A program made the position numbers and the translations under genes. Below the pieces are notes generated by a model. It saw nothing but the letters and a program-made list of their open reading frames with translations, was not told the DNA's origin and did no database searches. Source: Allobacillus salarius (lineage in GTDB: Bacteria; Bacillota; Bacilli; Bacillales; Alkalibacillaceae). Taken from it: a DNA stretch of 57,011 bases. Each line of letters opens with the position of its first letter. Within the stretch, counting starts at the first letter, position 1. Below, in pieces: positions 16,951-25,286 of this stretch. The DNA lies in assembly GCF_007559425.1 (NCBI RefSeq), contig NZ_VMHE01000014.1, positions 1 to 57,011 of the forward strand. Direction: 5' to 3'.

Positions 16951-17095
16951 GACGAAGGTGTTTTTTCTCTGGTGAGAAATGTTGTTTACGGGTTTGTTGA
17001 TTTACCATCCACGATATTAAATCCCGTTCTTTATTGCATAAGTTTCTTCCAAGCTTTCCTTCAAATCTTCCGACCAACTCTTCGAAATGCATCAT
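16931..17095 (-). CDS. Possible small protein, 54 residues
   Basis: An open frame reading MMHFEELVGRFEGKLGR and onward, with an amphipathic helix then NKERDLISWMVNQQ. I recognise no firm family, although LGR-x-L-x-x-x-E-x-x-x-I-x-W-M resembles short conserved Bacillaceae proteins. Support comes from AGGGGAGGTAA upstream and a terminator exactly at its end. Spacing from GGAGGT to ATG 17095 is 13 bases, longer than ideal, which lowers confidence. It diverges from the YjiH-like gene. Confidence 0.45.
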   Translation of the reverse strand: MMHFEELVGRFEGKLGRNLCNKERDLISWMVNQQTRKQHFSPEKKHLRQKTLLF

Positions 17096-17330
17096 AATTA
17101 AGAACGTTACCTCCCCTGTTACAACCATCTCTGTGTATGATATCTGTTTATGTATACGCTTTTAATTGATTCCATCTTTAGTATACACGAACTTCCACTA
17201 AATGTTAAGTAATATTTCAAAATTGTTAAATAATTTTTTATCTGCATTATTCTACAAAATATTTATACTTGTTATTGCATAAATAGTCATAAGGGTTTAA
17301 AATAAATTCATTATTAGGGGGGAGTTTTCG

Positions 17331-18686
17331 TTGAAAGAAAAGTATGCTGGTATTCATCATTTGAAGTTTATTGTTTTATCTTTAATTGGAATCGGATTAT
17401 TCATGATCCCTATTCCAATTAAAGGAGAAACGACAATTGCAGTCGCCTTTTTAGCCGATCAATTTTTAAAGTTGCTAGGTGATTTTGCACTTATATTGGT
17501 CGTTCTATTAATTTCTGTCGCTGCTATATTGTCTGTCATTGTGTACATCATAACATTATTAAATCCTAATAAAATAAATCCGAACTCTTTTTTCGGTTCA
17601 TTGTTCCGGGTCAATTTATTTTGGACAATCGTTCGTGTGATTGCCATGGTGTTTGTATTATTTACTTATTTCAAAGTCGGTTGGGAAGCTGTATACTCTG
17701 GTGCTACAGGTAGTATGATTTTAAATGACCTGCTCGTATTTCTAATCGCTGTCTTTTTAGTCGCAGGCCTTTTACTGCCACTCCTGTTGAACTTTGGTTT
17801 GTTAGAATTCATCGGTGCATTGCTAACGAAAGTCATGCGCCCTGTCTTCACACTACCTGGAAGATCGACAGTCGACAACTTGGCTTCTTGGTTAGGTGAT
17901 GGGACAATCGGTGTATTATTGACGAGTAAGCAATATGAGGATGGCTATTACACGAAACGTGAGGCTGCAGTTATTGGAACGACTTTCTCCGTTGTTTCCA
18001 TCACCTTCACGATTGCCATCGTTCGTCAAGTTGATTTAATGCACATGTTCTTGCCTTTATACGGTACAGTTGTATTAGCTGGTTTCGTTGCAGCGGTCAT
18101 TATGCCACGGATTCCGCCATTGTCTAAGTTCGCTGATACGTATTTGAAAGAAGACCAAGAGCCATTGGATGAGTCCGTTCCTGAAAATTATACAGCGATT
18201 ACTTGGGGGTATAAACAAGCGGTCGATCGAGCGAGCAAAGCTCCTAATCTCATTAACTATTTAAAAATTGGGGTTAAAAATGTTCTGGATATGTGGATCG
18301 GGGTCTTGCCAATTGTTATGGCAATTGGAACATTAGGTGTTATCGTTGCTGAATTTACATCTTTCTTCACTTGGATTGGTGCACCTTTCGTACCGATCTT
18401 AGAATTAATGCAAGTTCCTGAAGCAAAAGCGGCTGCAGAAACATTGCTCGTCGGTTTCACGGATATGTTTCTACCCGCAATCATTATCGAAGGCGTTGCC
18501 AACGACATGACACGCTTCATCGTTGCTGCTTTAAGTGTGACACAGTTGATTTACCTATCCGAAGTCGGTGGTGTGCTGTTAGCTTCTAAAGTTCCTGTGA
18601 ACTTCTGGCACCTACTTGTCATCTTCTTAATGCGTACGGCAATTACATTGCCAATCATCGTCGGTATTGCACACTTAATCTTTTAA
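17331..18686 (+). CDS. YjiH-like nucleoside-recognition (Gate) membrane protein
   Basis: A 451-residue inner-membrane protein with about 11 helices and the Gate/nucleoside-recognition fold. Family features include a PGRSTVDNLASWLGDGTIGV block near residue 180, GTTFSVVSITFTIAIVRQV after it, and VGFTDMFLPAIIIEG near 380. The substrate is unknown for this family; a small-molecule transporter or channel is the usual inference. Start is TTG 17331, supported by GGGGGGAG six bases upstream; no ATG is nearby. Upstream of it 16744-17330 holds only the small minus-strand gene and AT-rich sequence. Confidence 0.85.
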   Translation: MKEKYAGIHHLKFIVLSLIGIGLFMIPIPIKGETTIAVAFLADQFLKLLGDFALILVVLLISVAAILSVIVYIITLLNPNKINPNSFFGSLFRVNLFWTIVRVIAMVFVLFTYFKVGWEAVYSGATGSMILNDLLVFLIAVFLVAGLLLPLLLNFGLLEFIGALLTKVMRPVFTLPGRSTVDNLASWLGDGTIGVLLTSKQYEDGYYTKREAAVIGTTFSVVSITFTIAIVRQVDLMHMFLPLYGTVVLAGFVAAVIMPRIPPLSKFADTYLKEDQEPLDESVPENYTAITWGYKQAVDRASKAPNLINYLKIGVKNVLDMWIGVLPIVMAIGTLGVIVAEFTSFFTWIGAPFVPILELMQVPEAKAAAETLLVGFTDMFLPAIIIEGVANDMTRFIVAALSVTQLIYLSEVGGVLLASKVPVNFWHLLVIFLMRTAITLPIIVGIAHLIF

Positions 18687-18702
18687 TCTATAATATATAA
18701 TT

Positions 18703-18749
18703 AAAAAAGCGATCCCGCTGTCATGGAAGTGACTTTGGGATCGCTTTTT
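18703..18749. terminator. Bidirectional terminator
   Basis: AAAAAGCGATCCC / GGGATCGCTTTTT, a 13-bp perfect stem with a 20-nt loop, serves both the YjiH-like gene and the convergent HTH-TPR regulator. Confidence 0.92.
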
Positions 18750-18757
18750 GTATGATG

Positions 18758-20059
18758 TTAATAAGTTAAAAACGGTAAACCTGGCTTTGCTTTTGCTGAT
18801 TTCAGGTTCGGCAAAAAAGAATCTTCCGTACGATTAACTCTATAAGCAGCCATCAAATATTTCGTTGCATCTTTATATCGCTTCATTTCGTTCATAACAC
18901 TTCCAGCCAATAAATAATAACTGCATAATTCATGTTCCTCTTCTAACTTTTGATAAAATGGGATTGCGTCTTTAGTCAGTAGTTGATGCAATTGTTCATG
19001 TTCGCCACGAAAATAATATAAAATAGATTTCAACTTATATTGGTAGCGAGCATTACGACACGTTTCAGCTATTTCTAATCCTCTGTTCAATTCTTGAATC
19101 GCACGATTATTTTCACCGAGATAAAAATAAGTCATAGCCAAATAATGACTCGAGATCAACTCAACTTCATGATTTGTTTGTCGTGAAATCACTTTTTCAA
19201 AGTATTCACGTGCCGCTTCATACTCATGCTTTTGTATGGACATAATACCGTCACACATATAAATGACCGATTTTATTAACCCGCCTACTTGAGCTTCATC
19301 CAGATTTCTAAGCTTTCCAAAATAACTTTCAGCTGTTTCTAGGTCTGCAATTAAACAATAATTCAAACCCAGAATAATTTGACAGCTGATTACACGTGTA
19401 TAGTCCAAATTTGCCTGAAACGTTTGAAAGGCCTTTAATGCATATTTATTGGAACGTAGAATCATTTCCATACGCGTGTATGCACTTGCAATCATCAAAT
19501 AAAGATTAGGATCGGATGTTTCTTTTATCAATTTCTCTGCCAATTTAAAATGCTTAATTGCATTCGCGCAATAAAATTTCGTCAAATAATAATAACCGAC
19601 AAACTTGTGATAGCTATATGGATAATGCTCCTCCAAAATCCATGAAAAACTTTGTAAATACGTGAACTTTTCATCTAATTTTTCATGTTGACCCGTGTAC
19701 AAATAATGAGCGAATAACGACAATTCATACAAATAACTCAATTCAATAGATATCTTTTTTTCATCTAACAACTGAATTTCCTGGAATAAAGATTCTGCTT
19801 TTTTTACATCATATTGATGTAACGTATCTAACCAATTTTCCAACAGCTTTCTTACATGCTCATCTGAAGAACCGATGAACTTTTCAACAGGAAGCTCCAT
19901 TCGCTCACATAATTGGCTGACAATCTCTTTGTTCAAAGAAATTTGGTTGTTTTCTAATTTGCTTAAATAAGCGCTAGAACAAATACCTTCTGCTAACTGC
20001 TCTTGTGTGATTCCTTGGCGCATGCGATGCCATCTGATTGTTTGACCAATAAGCGACAA
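18758..20059 (-). CDS. HTH-TPR regulator (RRNPP-like)
   Basis: A protein of about 433 residues with an N-terminal Xre-type helix-turn-helix (IRWHRMRQGITQEQLAEGIC through YLSKLENNQ, about residues 8-45), then helical repeats with TPR character (for example YLMIASAYTRMEMI, HYLAMTYFYLGENNRAIQEL). This layout matches peptide-sensing RRNPP regulators such as NprR or PlcR. No small pheromone-like gene follows it: only 70 bp separate it from the convergent gene and they hold the terminator. TTG 20059 is favoured, with GGTGGAG about six bases upstream; GTG 20071 overlaps that site. A TATAAT lies near 20088-20093 on the minus strand. Target genes are unknown. Confidence 0.82.
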   Translation of the reverse strand: MSLIGQTIRWHRMRQGITQEQLAEGICSSAYLSKLENNQISLNKEIVSQLCERMELPVEKFIGSSDEHVRKLLENWLDTLHQYDVKKAESLFQEIQLLDEKKISIELSYLYELSLFAHYLYTGQHEKLDEKFTYLQSFSWILEEHYPYSYHKFVGYYYLTKFYCANAIKHFKLAEKLIKETSDPNLYLMIASAYTRMEMILRSNKYALKAFQTFQANLDYTRVISCQIILGLNYCLIADLETAESYFGKLRNLDEAQVGGLIKSVIYMCDGIMSIQKHEYEAAREYFEKVISRQTNHEVELISSHYLAMTYFYLGENNRAIQELNRGLEIAETCRNARYQYKLKSILYYFRGEHEQLHQLLTKDAIPFYQKLEEEHELCSYYLLAGSVMNEMKRYKDATKYLMAAYRVNRTEDSFLPNLKSAKAKPGLPFLTY

Positions 20060-20167
20060 TCCAATCTCCACCTTCTATTCCAACTTATTGTTCTATTATA
20101 GTTCTTTTTGACTAGATTTTCCACAAAAACTATCAAAAATTACCAAGGAATCACAGCAAAATGTTAG

Positions 20168-21406
20168 CTATGAATGAATTGCCCACTCTCCGTCTTTTAA
20201 AATCTCTTCTTTTTCACCACTTTCGGTGACACCGTATATCGTTAAGTCACTAGAACCCATCATGAAATCTTCATGAATTAAACTTTTGTTGATGCCAGCC
20301 TCTTTTTGTTCGTCTGCACTCATGTTTTCACCGTTTTCTAAGTTTGTGGGATAAGCTTGTCCGAGTGCTAAGTGACAAGAAGCATTTTCGTCATAAAGCG
20401 TATTGAAGAAGATTAATCCTGACTGAGAAATAGGTGATGAATGAGGAACTAAAGCAACTTCACCGAGCCGAACTGCCCCTTCATCCGTATCCAGCAAATG
20501 TTTAAGCGTTTCTTCTCCTTTACCCGCTTCAAAATCAACCACTTTACCATCTTTGAATGTCAGTTTAAAATCATCGATTAAATTACCATTATAGTTTAAA
20601 GGCTTCGTGTTTCGGACAGTACCTTCTACACCTTCCCGATGTGGTGCTGTAAATACCTCTTCTGTCGGCATATTCGGATTGAAAATGACTCCTTTTTCCG
20701 ATTTTGCCGTTCCTCCTGCCCAAATATGGCCTTTTGGCAACTGAATGCGAAGGTCCGTAGTAGCTGAATGATACTCTAGTGCGACATATTTTTTTTCATT
20801 TAAATAATCTCGAATATCATGCAACGTTTCATTATGGTCTTCCCAAGCTTGAATTGGATCTTCTTGATCGACACGAACAATTTTAAATATTTCTTTCCAT
20901 AACTCATTCATCGCGTCTTCTTCATTTTTGTCAGGATATATTTTTGCTGCCCATTTTTCTGTAGGTACCGAAACAATTGACCACTGAATCCGGTCGCTCA
21001 TCATATATTCCCGATACTCAGCCAGAGCTTCACCAGCCGCTTTATTTGCTTTGGCAATTCGTTCTGGTTCAATCCCATCCAACAAATCCGGATTAGGTGC
21101 ATAAACACTCAAAATACATCCACCATTTTTGACGTGACCGGTTTGCTTATCGACCAACCAATCCGGAATACTTTCTAACACATGTAGTGGTTCGTTCTCA
21201 TATTTCTTTCTTGTGATTACTTCATCTGACCAGTTAACTGTTACATTTTCTGCACCTACTCTGTAAGCTTCCTCTACTACATGGTGCACAAAGTCTCTTG
21301 CCTCGATTGGTGCATTAATAAAGATTGGCTGTTCTTTTTGTACATTTACACCAACCTTCACAGCAAGCTCGGCATATTTCTTTAATGTAGCCTCTGTTGG
21401 CATCAT
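20168..21406 (-). CDS. ampS: Aminopeptidase, M29 family (AmpS-like)
   Basis: A 412-residue cytoplasmic metallo-aminopeptidase releasing N-terminal residues from peptides. The M29 metal-binding segments are present: NMPTEEVFTAPHR near residue 248, SCHLALGQAYP near 345, and the C-terminal IHEDFMMGSSDL near 377. Length matches B. subtilis AmpS. AAGGAG six bases before ATG 21406 fixes the start, with a second in-frame ATG next. Together with the peptide ABC transporter at 45-51 kb it would help recycle peptides. It has its own intergenic region on both sides. Confidence 0.92.
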   Translation of the reverse strand: MMPTEATLKKYAELAVKVGVNVQKEQPIFINAPIEARDFVHHVVEEAYRVGAENVTVNWSDEVITRKKYENEPLHVLESIPDWLVDKQTGHVKNGGCILSVYAPNPDLLDGIEPERIAKANKAAGEALAEYREYMMSDRIQWSIVSVPTEKWAAKIYPDKNEEDAMNELWKEIFKIVRVDQEDPIQAWEDHNETLHDIRDYLNEKKYVALEYHSATTDLRIQLPKGHIWAGGTAKSEKGVIFNPNMPTEEVFTAPHREGVEGTVRNTKPLNYNGNLIDDFKLTFKDGKVVDFEAGKGEETLKHLLDTDEGAVRLGEVALVPHSSPISQSGLIFFNTLYDENASCHLALGQAYPTNLENGENMSADEQKEAGINKSLIHEDFMMGSSDLTIYGVTESGEKEEILKDGEWAIHS

Positions 21407-21501
21407 ACGACACTCCTTCTTTTTCTATTATGCCTTATTATTTCATATTCCGAATAATTTAAAAAGTATTCGTATCACTTATTGACAGATATTTTTCACA
21501 T

Positions 21502-21544
21502 TAAAAAAAGATGATCTCTAAAATTTGATTGAGACCATCTTTTA
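21502..21544 (-). terminator. Terminator of ATPase gene
   Basis: AAAGATGGTCTC / GAGATCATCTTT stem (one mismatch) with 12-nt loop, followed on the minus strand by a run of T. Confidence 0.85.
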
Positions 21545-21579
21545 ACTAGCTGTTAACGTTCAATTCGTTTCTCGTTTAG

Positions 21580-22659
21580 TTACTTTTTTTCATCCACCCA
21601 GTTCAATAATTCCTCTTTTGCTACATTATAAAATTCGGGAATCATATTGTCTTGATAGATCTTTTCAAACTCCTCGTGAAGTTTATTGACTTGTTTCAAG
21701 TAAGCTGTCGCCTCGTCAACCTTCAACCGATAGTCAATCTTTAAAATACTAATCGCTTGCTGATCCTTTTTCGATACTGGTTGTGTCATAAATTTTTCAG
21801 ATAGATTATATTCTTCATCTTTAAGCAGATTTGGGTGATGCTCGTGTGGAGCGGTCGCATCAAATATAGACAGCCCTAGTTCAGGAAGGATTACCATGTC
21901 TAAGCTCGTCGGATCAAATCCACAATGATACACTTCGACATCAAATCCGCGCTCTTGCGCTTCGCGAGCAATTTTTCGTAGAATGGTTGATTTCCCCGAC
22001 CCTGAAGTGCCTTTCATAAAAATTCTTCGGTTTGCTTGGTTTGTTAAATTTTGAATAAAATCAACAGGTCCTTCTGGTGTAGCTGCACCTAAGTAGCGAT
22101 GATGTACGCTTGACGGTTTATTCAACATATTATTCTCAAATATTTCGACCTTCAAATGATCTGTTGCCCGATTGGCTTCTGCAAAGTTCATGTAAGGCCC
22201 ATAAATGCCTTCAACTTCATGATGAATCGCTAGCGCTTCTTGGAAACTTTGAACAGCAAGTGTGTGGACTTCTTCTATTTCTTTCTCTAATCCTACTAAA
22301 GATTGCTTCTTTTCAATTAATCCTTCTTTGTCATATCCCTCTCCGCAGAATAATAGGCTTTCTTTAATAAGTGGCCATTTCATCCGGCGAATATTCATTT
22401 TTGAACGATCAAAAATACCAGCATTCAATTCTGTAAAAACGATTCCTTCAAGCTCGTTTTGTTGAATATGATTGTAAATATAGTCTATATTTAATTGGTT
22501 TTTCATTTGGTCAGCAACATCTTTGAGCAGTGGACTTATAAGCGATGTGTGCCCACCTTCGATGTAAAGAACATAATCGAGTTGTTCGATTAAGTTTTCA
22601 TAAAAATTGACGTATCCTTTTGCAGTAGTACCTCCCATAAAATACTTATGTTCAGACAT
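21580..22659 (-). CDS. P-loop ATPase with duplicated halves (PRK06851-like)
   Basis: A 359-residue putative ATPase built of two related halves. The second contains a clear Walker A (GTSGSGKST, near residue 210) inside the motif YLGAATPEGPVDFIQNLT...RIFMKG. The first half repeats that layout (FMGGTTAKGYVNFYENLI...VLYIEG) but its P-loop position reads GGHTSLIS and lacks GKS/T, so only one site should bind nucleotide. This matches my recollection of PRK06851-type proteins, function unknown. ATG 22659 is chosen because CGGGAGG lies eight bases upstream; the longer frame to 22722 has no ribosome-binding site. Confidence 0.75.
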   Translation of the reverse strand: MSEHKYFMGGTTAKGYVNFYENLIEQLDYVLYIEGGHTSLISPLLKDVADQMKNQLNIDYIYNHIQQNELEGIVFTELNAGIFDRSKMNIRRMKWPLIKESLLFCGEGYDKEGLIEKKQSLVGLEKEIEEVHTLAVQSFQEALAIHHEVEGIYGPYMNFAEANRATDHLKVEIFENNMLNKPSSVHHRYLGAATPEGPVDFIQNLTNQANRRIFMKGTSGSGKSTILRKIAREAQERGFDVEVYHCGFDPTSLDMVILPELGLSIFDATAPHEHHPNLLKDEEYNLSEKFMTQPVSKKDQQAISILKIDYRLKVDEATAYLKQVNKLHEEFEKIYQDNMIPEFYNVAKEELLNWVDEKK

Positions 22660-22767
22660 ATCATCATCCTCCCGGTCTCCCTTATTGTATGAATTTAAGC
22701 TTTGAAAAAGACCATGGGACAAGTGGTTTTAGATAATTGGGCGAGGGACATGTATATGAACAAAAAA

Positions 22768-23000
22768 GGCTGGGACAAAATCTTTAAAGTTGACTCAAAT
22801 ACGAACATTCTAATTTAGTATGGCGGAAATACCGCTTCGGAAATATACTTCGCTTTTCACGGGCAGCTGTTGAGCCTCCTCGTGCTACGCACTGCGGGGT
22901 CTCACCTAGGCTTTTCCTGTAGAAGTCTCCGTATATTTCCTACGCTAAGTTAGATGGTTATTCGTATTTCTTGAGTTAATAACTTTGATTCGTCCCAACC
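22768..23000. repeat. MITE-like long imperfect palindrome
   Basis: A ~233-bp non-coding element. The left tip GGCTGGGACAAAA and the reverse-complemented right tip GGTTGGGACGAA, together with the following ACTCAAATACGAA / ACTCAAGAAATACGAA blocks, form inverted ends of about 45 bp. An inner inverted pair GGAAATATAC / CCGTATATTTCC and a central GC-rich hairpin follow. The first 13 bases equal positions 3-15 of the IS1182 left end in this window. It fills most of the gap between terC (7 bp away) and the ATPase gene. Similar sequences are, from memory, dispersed in other Bacillaceae. Confidence 0.75.
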
Positions 23001-23006
23001 TATTGC

Positions 23007-23837
23007 TTATTCATCTTTATTTTCCAATTGAGATAACGCTTCTTTTTCTTCCTTTGATAGATCTGAATCGGCATCCTTTGAAGGTCCAGAGGAAAACCAA
23101 CCAATTAAGGCAATCAACACGAGCACAATATAGAAAGTCAGTTTCCATATCGTTGATTCTGCGAAATCATGTGGAATTAACGCAATGTCTTCATGAGCTA
23201 AGGTAAGAACAAGAAGTTTCACCCCTACCCAACCGACAATAATAAATGCAGCTGTTTCTAATCCTGTTCGTTCATTAAGCAATTTGACAAAATAAGTCGC
23301 TGCAAACCGCATGATAATGACACCGATCAGTCCACCAGTTAATATGACAAGAAATTTACCTCCATCCATTCCACCAATTTGTGGTAAATCCGTATTCGGC
23401 AAAGCCATTGCCAGTGCAACAGCAGCTAAGATTGAATCAATCGCGAACGCAATATCCGCAAATTCAACTTTGACGACAGTCATCCAGAAACCTGAACCCT
23501 TTTTCGGTTTACTGATGGCTGAGTCTTCTGCAGATTCATCTGCTTTATGAAGTACAAATTTCCGAAACAGGTGATTCAGCGCAATAAATAATAAGTAGGC
23601 TGCACCAATTGCTTGCATTTGCCATACATCGACGAGAAAAGAAATAATAAACAAAGAGCCTAGTCGCAAAACAAAAGCACCAAACAAACCATAAAACAAA
23701 GCTTTCTTACGTTCTTTTTCAGGCAAATGTTTTACCATAATGGCTAAAACAAGCGCATTATCTGCTGCGAGAATTCCTTCCAATCCAATTAGGACGAGGA
23801 GTACCCAGCCATATTCTAGTAATAAACCCCATTCCAT
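23007..23837 (-). CDS. TerC-family membrane protein
   Basis: A 276-residue integral membrane protein with seven or more helices, of the TerC/YkoY/YceF group linked by recent work to metal (Mn2+) export and metallation of secreted proteins. Conserved acidic helices are visible: GLEGILAADNALVLAIMVKHLP near residue 20 and FADIAFAIDSILAAVALAMA near 120. ATG 23837 is preferred over GTG 23849, which sits against the GAGGAG site. I looked for the manganese-sensing yybP-ykoY leader in the ~190 bp upstream and did not find its core. Confidence 0.88.
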   Translation of the reverse strand: MEWGLLLEYGWVLLVLIGLEGILAADNALVLAIMVKHLPEKERKKALFYGLFGAFVLRLGSLFIISFLVDVWQMQAIGAAYLLFIALNHLFRKFVLHKADESAEDSAISKPKKGSGFWMTVVKVEFADIAFAIDSILAAVALAMALPNTDLPQIGGMDGGKFLVILTGGLIGVIIMRFAATYFVKLLNERTGLETAAFIIVGWVGVKLLVLTLAHEDIALIPHDFAESTIWKLTFYIVLVLIALIGWFSSGPSKDADSDLSKEEKEALSQLENKDE

Positions 23838-24028
23838 TTCGACAAACACTCCTCAACATCTAACACTTTTCCTAATCCTTATCTTCCCCAAACCTTCCTT
23901 CGTTTAACAGTCACATTCTTTAGATGGAGTGAATAAGGTAGGATTATCCAAAATAACATGTAACGAGTATACACTTTTTTTGTCGAAATTTGAATTACCA
24001 TTTTAATAAAAGCAACTATAGAACAAAA

Positions 24029-24064
24029 ATTAAAAGCTAGCTGCAATTTCACACAGCTAGCTTT
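24029..24064 (-). terminator. Terminator of TRAP operon
   Basis: AAAGCTAGCTG / CAGCTAGCTTT, an 11-bp perfect stem with a 10-nt loop and a TTTTAAT tail on the minus strand. Confidence 0.88.
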
Positions 24065-24094
24065 ATTAATTTCAAATACAATTCAATGGTTTTC

Positions 24095-25234
24095 TTACTC
24101 ACCTGTAACTTCTTCGATTTCACTTTTCAGCTTATCGAATAATTCAGGGTCGATTCCTTCAACCTCTTCACGGTAATACTCATGAACTGGTTGAATAGCT
24201 TCTCTGAATTCAGCAATTTGATCTTCATCAAATTCAATGACCTCAGTGCTTCCTTCATCTTTGATCGCTTGAAGCCCAGCTTCGTTTTGTTTTTTCTGCT
24301 CGTCGAATACCCAGTCTTGCAATTCTTTTACTGTCTCATCAACTACAGCCTTCACGTTATCGTCAAGACCATTATACCATTCAGTATTCGCAGTCGTCAT
24401 CGCAACATAGTTGTTATGACCAGAAATCATCATATAATCCTGTACTTCATTAAAGCTTGCAGATTCAATAAAGAAGATCGGGTTTTCTTGTGCATCAACC
24501 GTTTCACGGTCCAATGCTGTGTATAACTCACCCCAGCTCAATGACTGAACAGTAGCTCCATACGCAGCATAAGATTCACGCATTAGAGGTGATTCTTGTA
24601 CACGAACGTTTAAACCTTCCCAATCAGATGGGGATTTAATCGCTGTGTTACTTGTCCATGCCATCTGACCTTCACTCCAATATGCTAATGGAGAGATGCT
24701 GTGCTCTTCATATTTCTCACGAAGGTCTGTGTTCAGAGCTTCACTATCCTTTAAAATCTGGTGAATTTGCTCTTGATCTGTCGGGAACAAATAGTGCATA
24801 GAGAAAATTTGACCGTCTGGAACTTGTCCTCCCGTAAATCCTGGAGACATGACAGCCAGCTCAACTCCACCTTGCTGTAGTAACTGTGCCTGGTCTGTTT
24901 CACTACCTAGGGCACCATATTCAAGCGCTTCAACTGTAATTGCGCCACCTGTTTTTTCTTCGATTCGTTTAGCAAATTCTTGTGCATAGACAAACTGTAC
25001 TTCGCCTTGAAGTTCTTCAGTCACCATGCGCCACTGATCGGATTCAAAATCTCCAGAAGCCTCTTCACTTCCTTCGCTTGAACCTGAGTCAGATTCTTCG
25101 TCAGAACCTGATTCTTCGTCAGACCCTTCACTTCCTGAGTCTCCTTCATCGCCACCGCCACATGCAACTAGCAGTAAGCTTAATGCAAAAATTGATGCTA
25201 ACATTAACAAATACTTTTTGTTAAAAATGTTCAT
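24095..25234 (-). CDS. dctP: TRAP transporter solute-binding lipoprotein (DctP)
   Basis: A 379-residue extracytoplasmic binding protein of a tripartite ATP-independent transporter. The lipobox LLLVAC gives an acylated Cys near residue 25. A ~40-residue linker dominated by Gly, Ser, Asp and Glu follows, then the DctP fold (SPGFTGG, AMTTANTEWYNGL, and the NVRVQESPLMRESY ligand segment with its conserved Arg). The ligand is probably a carboxylate but cannot be specified. It is third in the operon after dctQ and dctM, 52 bp behind dctM, and followed by a terminator. The acidic linker fits a halophile. Confidence 0.9.
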   Translation of the reverse strand: MNIFNKKYLLMLASIFALSLLLVACGGGDEGDSGSEGSDEESGSDEESDSGSSEGSEEASGDFESDQWRMVTEELQGEVQFVYAQEFAKRIEEKTGGAITVEALEYGALGSETDQAQLLQQGGVELAVMSPGFTGGQVPDGQIFSMHYLFPTDQEQIHQILKDSEALNTDLREKYEEHSISPLAYWSEGQMAWTSNTAIKSPSDWEGLNVRVQESPLMRESYAAYGATVQSLSWGELYTALDRETVDAQENPIFFIESASFNEVQDYMMISGHNNYVAMTTANTEWYNGLDDNVKAVVDETVKELQDWVFDEQKKQNEAGLQAIKDEGSTEVIEFDEDQIAEFREAIQPVHEYYREEVEGIDPELFDKLKSEIEEVTGE

Positions 25235-25286
25235 TACCCCCTGTAATGTATTTATTATTTAAAGGAACTGCTTAAAACAGTTCACT

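Noticed and set aside
23838..24028. yybP-ykoY manganese riboswitch ahead of the TerC gene
   Set aside because: TerC-family genes often carry one, but I could not find the conserved core bases or the expected junction in this leader.
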